Source of the DNA: Burkholderiaceae bacterium
Lineage (GTDB): Bacteria; Pseudomonadota; Gammaproteobacteria; Burkholderiales; Rhodocyclaceae
DNA length: 64,000 nt
Direction of reading: 5' to 3'
Assembly: GCA_021738065.1 (NCBI GenBank)
Contig: JAIPCT010000002.1
Location: 18,910 to 82,909 of the forward strand
Part shown: one piece after another, positions 43,901 through 52,269 of the stretch
Numbering within the stretch: the first letter of the stretch is position 1
How the letters are laid out: each line of letters begins with the position of its first letter
Translations under genes and position numbers: made by a program
Notes under the pieces: model-generated
What the model saw: only the letters and a program-made list of their open reading frames with translations
Database searches by the model: none
Told to the model about the DNA's origin: nothing

Positions 43901-44026
43901 GCCGAAACCCAGCAGCCGCTGGCAATTGCCGTCATCGGCGGCATGGTGTCGTCGACGCTGCTGACCTTGGTGGTGGTGCCGGCGGTGTATTCGTTGCTGG
44001 AGGGATGGCTGGAACGAAACGCCTGA
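40970..44026 (+). CDS. RND efflux transporter permease (AcrB/MdtB family)
   Basis: 1018 aa; GVVVDDAIVVLENIFRH and GLVAKNSILLVDLANQRRAAG motifs. Confidence 0.96.
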   Translation: MTLPELSVKRHVLAWMANAMLVLFGVIAFTRIGMDRLPYIEFPVVSVTTTLKGANPDIVDSSVTNLVESSVNSVPGIEHIRSTSSPGVSVVNITFGLEKNVDVAFSEVQSKVNQAQRRLPKDVDPPVVAKVETNASPIFWMAVQGDRTQQQLNQYALNVIKKKLETISGVGEVRLGGRRDRTIRVNLLPDRMAALGVSAQDISDAFSREHVQLPGGFVVGETTEHLVKLDLEFHSLDALGGMVLGYRGSPPNAAPIRLADIAELEDGLTDNRQLARFNGETTVGMGVVKVTNANTVAIIERVREKLANEIEPQLPPGMKISIVSNDAVFILEIVNSLKQHLIEGTLLASLVVWFFLRSLRSTLIVALAIPVSLMGAVAVIYFFGYTLNSLTMLALLLLIGVVVDDAIVVLENIFRHREEIDADPVAAAVNGSREVVFAVIAATLSLVSIFAPVIFLSGIIGQFFRSFAVVVTFGVLVSLFVSLTLTPMLCSRYLKVEKQHGRIYHLFDRILGGLDRLYITLLDRALRRRWQVVALTVAVVGSSAFFFMNVGKTFTPDEDEGRFRISLRTPLGSSIDYTDSKLREVEAILDRYPEIRTEFALIGLGTAGQVNQGTVVVRMAPREERRRSQHEVITAVRRELGAIPGARAFAAPFAVVGGQRGEPLQFVLAGDNLGEVGRLSREFQQKLATVAGLGRIDSDIQLDLPQLVFIPDRLRIAAANLSSSDVAMAVNMLTGGIDIAKFNDEPGDGQRYDIRVKAKPGEFTQASDLSKIFLRSRDGKMVRLDSVARFEERLGPAVVGRFDLQYAATFYATPAIPLGEAVEAVRVAAQEVLPAGYQVRFIGQAEEFGKTMKYMVFTFGLALVLLYMVLASQFNSFIQPAIVMLAQPLAVVGGIAALWATGQTLNIYSMIGLTLLIGLVAKNSILLVDLANQRRAAGMAIDAALRNACPIRMRPVLMTSATVILALTPAALGLGAGAETQQPLAIAVIGGMVSSTLLTLVVVPAVYSLLEGWLERNA

Positions 44027-44073
44027 GATTAGTCAGTAGGATGCAGAGTGCAGTTCAGGGGGACTGCGACTGG

Positions 44074-44865
44074 TTATAGCTGGGTCAAACCGTGACCGAC
44101 CAGTAACTCGACCAGCATTTTCCCGCTTTGTTCCCGATGAGAAAAGTGAATCTCGCGCGCGCGCTTGGCATCGTGAGCCTCCACCGCATCCACCACGGCC
44201 TCGTGGTCACGGTTTGACATGACGGGTTTGGCACGCAGACGCAGCGTCAGCATGCGCACGCGGTGCGATTGGCCGACATAGGTCTGTACCAGTTCGCTCA
44301 ATCGTGCATTGCCCGCTGCCGCTACCAGCAAGGTGTGAAACTGTTCATCAGCCCGAGCCCATGCCTTCAGATCGTCAAGCTTCAGAGCTGCATCCATCTC
44401 GCTGATCGCATGGCGTAGTTGTTTGATCGAATCGCCTTGATCAGTGCGCGCGGCCGCAAGCGCGGCGGCCGTCGACTCCAGCGCCGTCAGCACTTCATAA
44501 ATTTCGCGCATGTCGACCACAGACACCGGCTTGACCCGCATTCCATGCCGTGGGCGCACTTCCACCAATCCTTCTCCCGCCAGACGCAGCATGGCTTCCC
44601 GGGTGGGTGTCCGGCTCATGTCGAGCATCGATGCCAGCTCATCTTCCGTGTATTGCTCACCGGAAGGCATGCTGTTGTCAAGAATGCGCGCCCGCAGCTC
44701 GCGGTAGGCCTTGTCAGCAAACGGCTCCCGCGCACGATGGCCCGTGCGGGCTGCAGCAGATTTCTTGGCGGCTGTCGGTTTTGGAACCGAATTGCCTAAC
44801 GACTTGACGGAACTACGTGGCGAACCGGCAGAGCGCGCTCGAAGTGGCTTCATTGCTTTGAACAT
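44074..44865 (-). CDS. GntR family transcriptional regulator (FCD domain)
   Basis: N-terminal wHTH (YRELRARILDNSMPSGEQYTEDELASMLDMSRTPTREAMLRLAGEGLVEVRPRHGMRV) and FCD-type C-terminus. Confidence 0.93.
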   Translation of the reverse strand: MFKAMKPLRARSAGSPRSSVKSLGNSVPKPTAAKKSAAARTGHRAREPFADKAYRELRARILDNSMPSGEQYTEDELASMLDMSRTPTREAMLRLAGEGLVEVRPRHGMRVKPVSVVDMREIYEVLTALESTAAALAAARTDQGDSIKQLRHAISEMDAALKLDDLKAWARADEQFHTLLVAAAGNARLSELVQTYVGQSHRVRMLTLRLRAKPVMSNRDHEAVVDAVEAHDAKRAREIHFSHREQSGKMLVELLVGHGLTQL

Positions 44866-44901
44866 CGGAGTAAATAGGCTGAATTGTATTCGCCTAATGA
44901 C

Positions 44902-45192
44902 TCAGTCGTTGGCCAACTCATAGACATGAATCACTTTGGCCGCCACCATCGCCTTCACCGAGTTATCGATAGACTTGAAATGCGCAGTCGCCAGATGCGC
45001 TTCAAATGCAGTTCGATCATCGTAAATCTCATAGAGAAAAATCTGCTCCGGCTGCTCCGGATCGAAGCAAACATCGAAGCGTCGACAGCCCGGTTCCGTC
45101 TCGCGCGAAAGGCGTGCATTCTCAAGCATCAGTGGCATGAAACTGGACAGGGACTCTTGATGAATTGTGAAATTGACTGCAATGACATACAT
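44902..45192 (-). CDS. ABM-domain protein (putative quinol monooxygenase)
   Basis: 96 aa; MYVIAVNFTIHQ...PGCRRFDVCFDPEQPEQIFLYEIYDDRTAFEAHLATAHFK. Confidence 0.9.
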   Translation of the reverse strand: MYVIAVNFTIHQESLSSFMPLMLENARLSRETEPGCRRFDVCFDPEQPEQIFLYEIYDDRTAFEAHLATAHFKSIDNSVKAMVAAKVIHVYELAND

Positions 45193-45202
45193 GGAACACT
45201 CC

Positions 45203-45838
45203 TCAATTTGGGTGACGCAGCCTCAATTCTGCGCACTGTTCCGGCGTGAGCAGGCGCAAACGCTCACCGCGCAGTAGCAAATAGAGCCGCGACGTGGCTT
45301 CGAGTTCCTCAATCGCATCCGTGGCTGCGGCAAGTGTACTGCCGGCAACCACCGGGCCGTGATTGGCTAGCAGCATGGCGTGGTATTTGCCAGCCAGTGC
45401 CCGCACGGCATCAGCCAGCGCGAGATCTCCTGGCGGGTAGTAGGGGACCAGAGGCAAAGTGCCGATGCGCATGATGTAGTAGGCGGTCAAGGGCGGCAGC
45501 AGGTCGGCAGGATCAAGCTCATCCAACAGCGACAGCGCGACGGAATGTGTCGAATGCAGATGCACCACGGCGCCGCTGCCCGGCCTTTGCTGATACATCG
45601 CCAGATGCAGGAAGGATTCCTTGGTCGGCTGATCGCCGCCGACATGCCGGCCTTCCGCGTCGAGCCGCGACAGTCGGGCCGGATCGAGTTCGCCCAGCGA
45701 GGCGCCGGTCGGGCTCAGCAGCCAGCCATCGCCGAGGCGGACGCTCAGGTTACCGGTCGAACCGTGGGTCAGGCCGCGCTCGTAGAGGGAGCGCGCGGTG
45801 CGGCACAGGGCATCGCGTGCGGCGGATTCGGCGCTCAT
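45203..45838 (-). CDS. otnC: Class II aldolase family, probable 3-oxo-tetronate 4-phosphate decarboxylase (OtnC-like)
   Basis: GLTHGSTGNLSVRLGDGWLLSPTGASLG, VVHLHSTHSVALS, LANHGPVVAG; adjacent to a DUF1537 kinase. Confidence 0.85.
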   Translation of the reverse strand: MSAESAARDALCRTARSLYERGLTHGSTGNLSVRLGDGWLLSPTGASLGELDPARLSRLDAEGRHVGGDQPTKESFLHLAMYQQRPGSGAVVHLHSTHSVALSLLDELDPADLLPPLTAYYIMRIGTLPLVPYYPPGDLALADAVRALAGKYHAMLLANHGPVVAGSTLAAATDAIEELEATSRLYLLLRGERLRLLTPEQCAELRLRHPN

Positions 45839-47112
45839 TGCACCATGTCCAGCGCCCGGCTGAAAAAGTCGGTGCGGCCGAAGTTACCGGATTTGAGCGC
45901 CAGTAACAGGGGCTCGGGGCCAAGTACGCGCGTCCAGGGCACACCGGGATCGATCTGCGGCCCGATTGCCAGCGCTTTCACGCCCAGGGCCCCGACCACG
46001 GCGCCGGAAGTTTCTCCGCCTGCCACCACCAGACGCCGCACGTTCTGCGCGACCAGCGCCTGCGCCAGCAAGGCGAATGTCTGCTCGACCAGGCTGGCCG
46101 CGTGTTCCAGACCGAGGCGCGACTGCACCGCAGCGATGGCCGCCGGATCGGCACTTGAGTAGAACAGCACGGTCTCGCCACGGGACAGCGCGCCGGCGGC
46201 CTTGCCCAGGGCGGCTGCGGCAAGCCCGGCGGCGTCATCCGCCACCAGCGGATCGATCACCACCGCCAGGCAGCGGCGGGCCATGTCGGCTACCTGCGCC
46301 CGTGTTGCTTCCGAGCAGCTTCCGGCGAGACCCGCCGCTGCGCCGCCGACCGTGCCCAGCGCATCGGCATTGGCCTCAACCGGCAGGAGACCGGCCTCGC
46401 GGAAATTTTGCGGCAAACCCAGTGCCAGTCCCGCGCCGCCTGTCAGCAGGCGCAGGTTGCGACTGGCGGCGCCAATGGCGTAGAGGTCTTGGTCGCGCAC
46501 CGCGTCGACCACGGCGTGGCGCACGCCTTGCGCTGCCAGCGCGGCCAATTCCTCATTGATCGCCGTCTCGCCGGCGCCGACTTTTGACCAGGGCAGCAGG
46601 CCGACCGGATGCCGGCTTTGGCGTCCCATCACGCGCACCAGGCTGGCGTCGGTCATCGGAGTCAGCGGGTGATTGCGCATCGGCGAATCGGATAGCAGCG
46701 CCTCGCCGACAAACAGATGGCCCTGAAACACGGTGCGCCGGTTGTCCGGATAGGCCGGGCACACCACCGCGATCTTTTCGCCCAGGGCGTCGAGCAGGGC
46801 ATCCGCCACCTGCCCGATATTTCCGGCATCGGTGGAATCGAATGTCGAGCAAACCTTGAAAAAGAATTGCCGCGCCCCGCGCGCCTTCAGCCATTCGAGC
46901 GCGGCCAGCGACTGTGCCACGGCTTCGCCCACGGGAATGGTGCGTGATTTCAGCGCAACGACCACCGCGTCGCATTCCGGCAGTCCGGTGTCCGCAGTCG
47001 GTATACCGATAGTCTGCACCGTGCGCATGCCGCCGCGCACGAGGATATTGGCGAGGTCGGTGGCGCCGGTGAAATCATCGGCAATTGCGCCGAGAAGAAT
47101 CCTGTTGGCCAT
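45835..47112 (-). CDS. otnK: Four-carbon acid sugar kinase (DUF1537), probable 3-oxo-tetronate kinase (OtnK-like)
   Basis: LLGAIADDFTGATDLANILVRGGMRTVQTIG; VVAGGETSGAVVGALGVKALAIGPQIDPGVPWT. Confidence 0.9.
   Translation of the reverse strand: MANRILLGAIADDFTGATDLANILVRGGMRTVQTIGIPTADTGLPECDAVVVALKSRTIPVGEAVAQSLAALEWLKARGARQFFFKVCSTFDSTDAGNIGQVADALLDALGEKIAVVCPAYPDNRRTVFQGHLFVGEALLSDSPMRNHPLTPMTDASLVRVMGRQSRHPVGLLPWSKVGAGETAINEELAALAAQGVRHAVVDAVRDQDLYAIGAASRNLRLLTGGAGLALGLPQNFREAGLLPVEANADALGTVGGAAAGLAGSCSEATRAQVADMARRCLAVVIDPLVADDAAGLAAAALGKAAGALSRGETVLFYSSADPAAIAAVQSRLGLEHAASLVEQTFALLAQALVAQNVRRLVVAGGETSGAVVGALGVKALAIGPQIDPGVPWTRVLGPEPLLLALKSGNFGRTDFFSRALDMVQ
46558..46584 (-). repeat. Dispersed motif copy e (in otnK)
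   Basis: Minus strand AAAGTCGGCGCCGGCGAGACGGCGATC. Confidence 0.8.
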
Positions 47113-47119
47113 GGGCGTC

Positions 47120-48403
47120 CTAAAGCATCAGCTTCCAGATGACCGACGTCATCGAGGGAAAGTAGGTGATGAGCAGCAGCACCACCAGCGAGGCGGCAAA
47201 CAACGGTACCAGCTCCTTGGTGATCTCGCCAATGCTCGCCCCTGCGAGCTTGGCCGCAACGAACAGTGTGCCGCCCACCGGCGGCGTGTACAAGGCCAGG
47301 GCAAGGTTGGCCGTGATCACCACGCCAAGATGGATCAGGTCGATACCCATGGCTTTCGCCAGTGGCATCAGCAGCGGCACGGTAAGCAACATCGCCGGCA
47401 GCGGCTCGATGAAAATTCCGAGCAGCAGCAGTGCGACATTGACCATGGCAAGGAACTGCCAGGGCTCGGTGGCGACCACGCTGACCCAGGCCGCGAGTTG
47501 CGCCGCCACCTGCTCGGCCGTGATCAGCCAGGCCAGGGCACCCGTGGCGCCGATCACGAGCATCACCGTGGCGCTGGTGGAAAATGCCCGGAGCAGCAGG
47601 CGCGGCAAATCGCGCCAGCCTATGTCGCGGTATAGAAAGATCGAGATGCAGAGGCCATACACGACCGCGATCGCCGCCGCCTCGGTCGGCGTAAACAAGC
47701 CCGACCAGATTCCGCCGATGATGATGATCGGCATCAGCAGCGCCGGGCCGGCCGCCACCGTCGCCTGCCAGATCTGGCGCCAGTTGGAACGATCTGAGCC
47801 GTTGTCGCAACCGGTCTTGCGTCCGTACCACATGCAGACCACCACCAGCGCCACGGCCATGACCATCGCCGGAATGACGCCCGACATCGACAGTTGGCGC
47901 ATCGACACGCCGGAGATGAAGGCATAGACGAGGAAGGGAATCGACAGCGGCATCAGCAAGGCCAGGGTTCCGGCCACTGCCAGAAGCGCCGCCGCGAAGC
48001 CGCGCGAGTAGCCCCGCTGCACCATGGCCGGTATCACCAGCGAGCCGATGGCGGCGGTATCGGCGATTGCCGAACCCGAGACGCCGCCGAACATCAGGCA
48101 GGAGGCGACGGTTACCACACCCAGCCCGCCGGGCATGAAGCCGAGCAGCGCATGGGCGAAATCGACGATGCGACGGCCGACGCCGCCTTCGGAAAGCAGT
48201 TCACCGGCAAAGATGAATAGCGGCACCGCGATCAGGATGAATGGCTCGACGCCGCCGATGTAGGAAAGAAAAATCGTTTCCAGCGGGTGGCCGAGGTCGG
48301 CGACCAGAATGAAGCCGACGGTGGTTGCCAACAGGGCGTACACCAACGGCAGGCCACCCAGGGCGATCAGGAAAAATACGGCAAAGAGCGAAAAGGCGAA
48401 CAT
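47120..48403 (-). CDS. TRAP transporter large permease (DctM family)
   Basis: 427 aa, DctM pattern (FGGVSGSAIADTAAIGSLVIPAMVQRGYSRGFAAALLAVAGTL). Confidence 0.95.
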   Translation of the reverse strand: MFAFSLFAVFFLIALGGLPLVYALLATTVGFILVADLGHPLETIFLSYIGGVEPFILIAVPLFIFAGELLSEGGVGRRIVDFAHALLGFMPGGLGVVTVASCLMFGGVSGSAIADTAAIGSLVIPAMVQRGYSRGFAAALLAVAGTLALLMPLSIPFLVYAFISGVSMRQLSMSGVIPAMVMAVALVVVCMWYGRKTGCDNGSDRSNWRQIWQATVAAGPALLMPIIIIGGIWSGLFTPTEAAAIAVVYGLCISIFLYRDIGWRDLPRLLLRAFSTSATVMLVIGATGALAWLITAEQVAAQLAAWVSVVATEPWQFLAMVNVALLLLGIFIEPLPAMLLTVPLLMPLAKAMGIDLIHLGVVITANLALALYTPPVGGTLFVAAKLAGASIGEITKELVPLFAASLVVLLLITYFPSMTSVIWKLML

Positions 48404-48414
48404 GTCGTGGTCTT

Positions 48415-48996
48415 TCAGTTGACGCCGAAGCGCTCTTCACGCGATCTGCCGCGCGCGATCTGCAAGCCATCCCAGAGTATGAAAAGCAAGGTGACCAAGG
48501 AAGCCACGGGCAGCGACAGGTATTGAAACGACATAGGGATGTCGAGTACCGTGAGCCGGTTGGTCCACCCGGCCTCGACCAGCAGCCAGCCGTACCAGAC
48601 CAGCTGGCCCAGGACGACGGCGGAAACCGCCGCGATCGCCAGATCGACCATGCGACGCGAACTGACGTTCAGCTTGTCGATGAGTTCGGTGATCGCCATG
48701 TGCGCGCCGCGCCGGGTGGCCGCCGCGCCACCGAGAAAGGTCACCCACACCATCAGCAGTTCGCACATCTCGGTGGTCGCCGCCATGTCCTTGCCGAACA
48801 GGTGCAAGACGACATTGATGAAGACCAGCACGATCATCACCGCACCGATGCCGACGATGGCCCAGTCCACGGCATCGCCGATCACGCGCAGGAAAGCGGG
48901 CGCCGGAGGCGCCGGGGGCAGCAGCCCCCGGCGCCCCGGCGGGGCCTTTACCAGATCATCGGCATGCGCATGCTGATGCAGGCCCGGAGAGATCAC
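48415..48996 (-). CDS. TRAP transporter small permease (DctQ family)
   Basis: DctQ pattern (GDAVDWAIVGIGAVMIVLVFINVVLHLFGKDMAATTEMCELLMVWVTFLGGAAATRRGAHMAI). GTG start at 48996 overlaps the dctP stop, but a downstream GTG is also possible. Confidence 0.85.
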   Translation of the reverse strand: MISPGLHQHAHADDLVKAPPGRRGLLPPAPPAPAFLRVIGDAVDWAIVGIGAVMIVLVFINVVLHLFGKDMAATTEMCELLMVWVTFLGGAAATRRGAHMAITELIDKLNVSSRRMVDLAIAAVSAVVLGQLVWYGWLLVEAGWTNRLTVLDIPMSFQYLSLPVASLVTLLFILWDGLQIARGRSREERFGVN

Positions 48997-50000
48997 TTGA
49001 CGGCCTTGCGCACGGCTTCGGCGTGGGCAAGAATGCCATCGACATCGGCGCCGTACTTCTCCCTGGCCTTGGCGTACGCTTCCTTGACCGAGTCGCGCCA
49101 CGGGCCGATGGCCGGACGATTGATCTTGGCGCCCTTGCTCGCCATGTCCTTCAACTGGCGCTCGTCGTTGCTGCGGATCTCATTGCGGCTCCACTCGCCC
49201 GCCTCCTTGGCGGCCTTGGTCACGGCGGCCTGATCGGCCGGCGTCAGTTTCTGCCAGGTCTTTTCCGAAATGGTCAGGGGAATGGGGCTGTAGACGTGGT
49301 TCGTCATGGTCACGTTGGGCGCCACTTCATAGAACTTGTTGGAAAAGATCGTATCGACCGGGTTCTCCTGTCCCGCCACGGCACCCTGCTGAATCGCCAG
49401 ATACACCTCGGGCAGCGGCATGATCTGCAACGAGAAGCCCATCGATTCCAGCGTCCAGCGCATCATTTCATTCGGGAAGGAACGCAGCTTCTTGCCCTTG
49501 GCATCAGCCGGCGTGTTCAGCGGATCCTTGGTGGTCATGTTGCGAAAGCCCGCTTCCCAGGTCGCCAGGAAGCGGAAGCCTTTTTCGGGGGCTTTGGCGA
49601 ACTGCGCATGGAGCCACTTCGATTCGTCGTAGAACTTCCACCCCTGATCATAGTTTTCGACGATGAAGGGCAGCATGGTCAGATTGAGCGTTGCCAGGTG
49701 CGTGGCGTAGGAGCCGGTGCTGGAAACGGTAAAGTCGATGCCGCCGAGCTGCAACTGCTCGATCGCCTTCGGATCGTTGGCGAGCTGGCCCGCCGGGTAG
49801 ACCTTGACCTCGTAACGGCCCTGGGTATAGCTCCCGACTTTCTCGGCGAACATGTGGGCCGCCTTGTCGCGCGCTCCGCCGGGCTGGTCGGTATGGCTGA
49901 ACTTGAGGGCCGTGGCTGCCCCGGCAGACAGCGGCAGCGCAAAGGCAACAGCAAGACTTGCAGCTATCAAACTACGTGCTACGAATGTTCTGCGTTTCAT
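48993..50000 (-). CDS. TRAP transporter substrate-binding protein (DctP family)
   Basis: Signal peptide plus LKFSHTDQPGGARDKAAHMFAEKVGSYTQGRYEVKVYPAGQLANDPKAIEQLQLGGIDF. Confidence 0.95.
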   Translation of the reverse strand: MKRRTFVARSLIAASLAVAFALPLSAGAATALKFSHTDQPGGARDKAAHMFAEKVGSYTQGRYEVKVYPAGQLANDPKAIEQLQLGGIDFTVSSTGSYATHLATLNLTMLPFIVENYDQGWKFYDESKWLHAQFAKAPEKGFRFLATWEAGFRNMTTKDPLNTPADAKGKKLRSFPNEMMRWTLESMGFSLQIMPLPEVYLAIQQGAVAGQENPVDTIFSNKFYEVAPNVTMTNHVYSPIPLTISEKTWQKLTPADQAAVTKAAKEAGEWSRNEIRSNDERQLKDMASKGAKINRPAIGPWRDSVKEAYAKAREKYGADVDGILAHAEAVRKAVK

Positions 50001-50003
50001 GAT

Positions 50004-51104
50004 TTATTCCTCCTGGGTTGAGTCAGTACGGCCGTCGAAAGTTTGCAGCACGGGGCGTTCCTCGGGATCAAAGCCGGCCAGTTCGATCCTTCTGCCTTCC
50101 TGGTGGGAGCGATACACCGCTTCCTGAATTTTCAGATTGGCAAGGTATTCGCGCGCCGTGTTTTCCAGCGGCGCGCCTTGTAGCAAATGTTCAACCACGT
50201 GGCGCTGCATCCATTCGCAAGCGCCGCCGCCGAAGCTGTCGGTCTGGCCTCGGTCATAAACGTGCTCGGTCTCGTCGCCGTGATGCGGTTTCCACCACAG
50301 GCGTGCCTCGCCATCGAGACGCAGCACGCCACCACTGCCTTCCAGCCACATCTCGCCCATGGTGCGGCGCGGATTGCTGGCGACGTGATCGTTGAGTCGG
50401 TTGCCGTCGAACAGGCCGGTCGCGCCGGATTCGTAATCGAAAACGATGTAGCCGGCGTCCTCGCCGGCAATCACCGGATTGATCCTGCGCAGCCGCGCAT
50501 AGACAGCGCTGACTTCGCCCATGAGGAAGCGGAAGGTGTCGATCCAGTGGATGGCGGTTTCATACACCAGCAGGCGCGGCATCTGCTGGAAATAGGGCTG
50601 GCGGTCGAGATAGGCCTGCGGGCCCTGACCGTCGCCGGGACGCAGGCGGAAGGCCGCGCTGTGCAGGACGCCCAGTTGACCGGCGTCGATCATCCGCCTG
50701 GCTTCGCGGTACCACGGCTGCCAGCGGAAGTTTTCATGCACCGCCAGCTTGATGCCGGCCTTCTCGGCGATCCCGGTCAGTTCCACGGCCTCGGCGTAGC
50801 TGCGGCCGAAGGGCTTCTGGCAGATCACGTTGATGCCGCGATCCGCCGCCAGCATTATGTATTCGCGATAGGTGGCCGGCGTGGTAATGATGTCGAGTAA
50901 ATCGGGCTGCTCTGCATCGAGCATTTCCCCGACATGGCCATAGACCTTCGGCACGCCGTAGCGCGCCGCCAGTGCCTGGCCCTTGGCGACGTCGCGGTTG
51001 GTCAGTGCCACGGTGTCGACCGCCGCGATGTTGCGCCAGCCTTGGTACTGGAACTGGCTGAAGTAGCCGGCGCCGACCGCCGCGACCTTGAGTTTCTTTT
51101 CCAT
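50004..51104 (-). CDS. Gfo/Idh/MocA family oxidoreductase
   Basis: From MEKKLKVAAVGAGYFSQFQYQGWRNIAAVDTVALTNRDVAKGQALAARYGV; ICQKPFGRSYAEAVEL. Start coordinate about +/-1. Confidence 0.92.
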   Translation of the reverse strand: MEKKLKVAAVGAGYFSQFQYQGWRNIAAVDTVALTNRDVAKGQALAARYGVPKVYGHVGEMLDAEQPDLLDIITTPATYREYIMLAADRGINVICQKPFGRSYAEAVELTGIAEKAGIKLAVHENFRWQPWYREARRMIDAGQLGVLHSAAFRLRPGDGQGPQAYLDRQPYFQQMPRLLVYETAIHWIDTFRFLMGEVSAVYARLRRINPVIAGEDAGYIVFDYESGATGLFDGNRLNDHVASNPRRTMGEMWLEGSGGVLRLDGEARLWWKPHHGDETEHVYDRGQTDSFGGGACEWMQRHVVEHLLQGAPLENTAREYLANLKIQEAVYRSHQEGRRIELAGFDPEERPVLQTFDGRTDSTQEE

Positions 51105-51130
51105 CGCCGTCACGCCAGCGCCGACTTTTT
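51103..51130 (-). repeat. Dispersed motif copy f (spans LeuB-like stop and Gfo/Idh start)
   Basis: Minus strand AAAGTCGGCGCTGGCGTGACGGCGATGG. Confidence 0.85.
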
Positions 51131-52228
51131 GGCCAGGGCGCCGATGATGGCGTCGGCGATGGCGCGCGAGCCGTCCTGGCCGCCCTGTTCGCAGGAATGC
51201 AGCCGGCCGCCGGCAAAGGCCGCGTCGACGGCCCGCGTCAATCGCGCGCCTTCCTGCGTCGCTTCCGGCATGCCGTGCTTCTGGCCCAGCCATTCCAGCA
51301 TCATCGCCGCCGAAAGAATCATGGCCGTCGGATTCGCCTTGCCCTGGCCGGCAATGTCGGGCGCCGTGCCGTGGCTGGGCTGGAACAGACCGTGTTTGTC
51401 GCCGATGTCGCCCGAGGGCGACATGCCCAGACCACCGATCAGGCCGGCGGCAAGGTCGGAAAGAATGTCGCCGAACTGGTTTTCGGTCGGAATGACATCG
51501 TATTCCCAGGGGCGCTTGACCAGATTGAGCGCCATGGCATCCACATAGCAATGGTCGGCTGCGATATCCGGATTCAGCTTGGCGCGCTCCCAGTAGATCT
51601 TGTGGAAGAAGGCCATGCTGTTGAGTACGTTGGCCTTGTCCACGCAGGTAACACGACCCTTGGCCGGATTCGCCGCGCGGCGCTGGCGGGCCAGGCTGAA
51701 GGCGAAATCGAACAAGCGCTCGGAACCGGCGCGCGTGATTCGGCCCAGGTCGAAGGCCTCGTTGTCGTTGGCCGGCGGCTGGTGTTCGGGATAGAGGCGA
51801 CCATAGAACAGGCCTTCGGATTGTTCGCGAATCAGCACGAAGTCGATTTGCGCCGCGCGCGGATCAGCCAGCACCGAGGGCACGCCTGGAATCGCCCGGA
51901 TCGGACGGACGCCGGCGAAGAGGTCGAAATCCTTGCGCAGTCCGAGTTGCGGATTCACTTCGGTGCCGTCGGGATAGCGGATATGCGGCAAGCCCATGGA
52001 GCCGAACAGGATAGCGTCGGCATCTTCGCAACTGCGCATGGTGCTGTCGGGCAGTGCGATGCCGGTATCGGCATAGTGCTGTGCGCCCCCGGCACCATGC
52101 ACAAAGCTCAAGCCGAAGCGGGGCTGATCTTCCAGCAGACGCTGTAACACTTCAATACAGACGTTCATGATCTCCGAGCCGATACCGTCACCCGGAAGTA
52201 CTGCAATTTTGAACTGATGCTTGGTCAT
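51110..52228 (-). CDS. Isocitrate/isopropylmalate dehydrogenase family protein (tartrate/malate dehydrogenase-like)
   Basis: 372 aa; VLPGDGIGSEIMNVCIEVL, VLIREQSEGLFYGR, DNLFGDILSDLAAG-like ENQFGDILSDLAAGLIGGLGMSPSGDIG. Confidence 0.9.
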   Translation of the reverse strand: MTKHQFKIAVLPGDGIGSEIMNVCIEVLQRLLEDQPRFGLSFVHGAGGAQHYADTGIALPDSTMRSCEDADAILFGSMGLPHIRYPDGTEVNPQLGLRKDFDLFAGVRPIRAIPGVPSVLADPRAAQIDFVLIREQSEGLFYGRLYPEHQPPANDNEAFDLGRITRAGSERLFDFAFSLARQRRAANPAKGRVTCVDKANVLNSMAFFHKIYWERAKLNPDIAADHCYVDAMALNLVKRPWEYDVIPTENQFGDILSDLAAGLIGGLGMSPSGDIGDKHGLFQPSHGTAPDIAGQGKANPTAMILSAAMMLEWLGQKHGMPEATQEGARLTRAVDAAFAGGRLHSCEQGGQDGSRAIADAIIGALAKKSALA

Positions 52229-52269
52229 GATGGTCGGTATCCTTAACGTCTTGCGCTGACCATGTTGTG

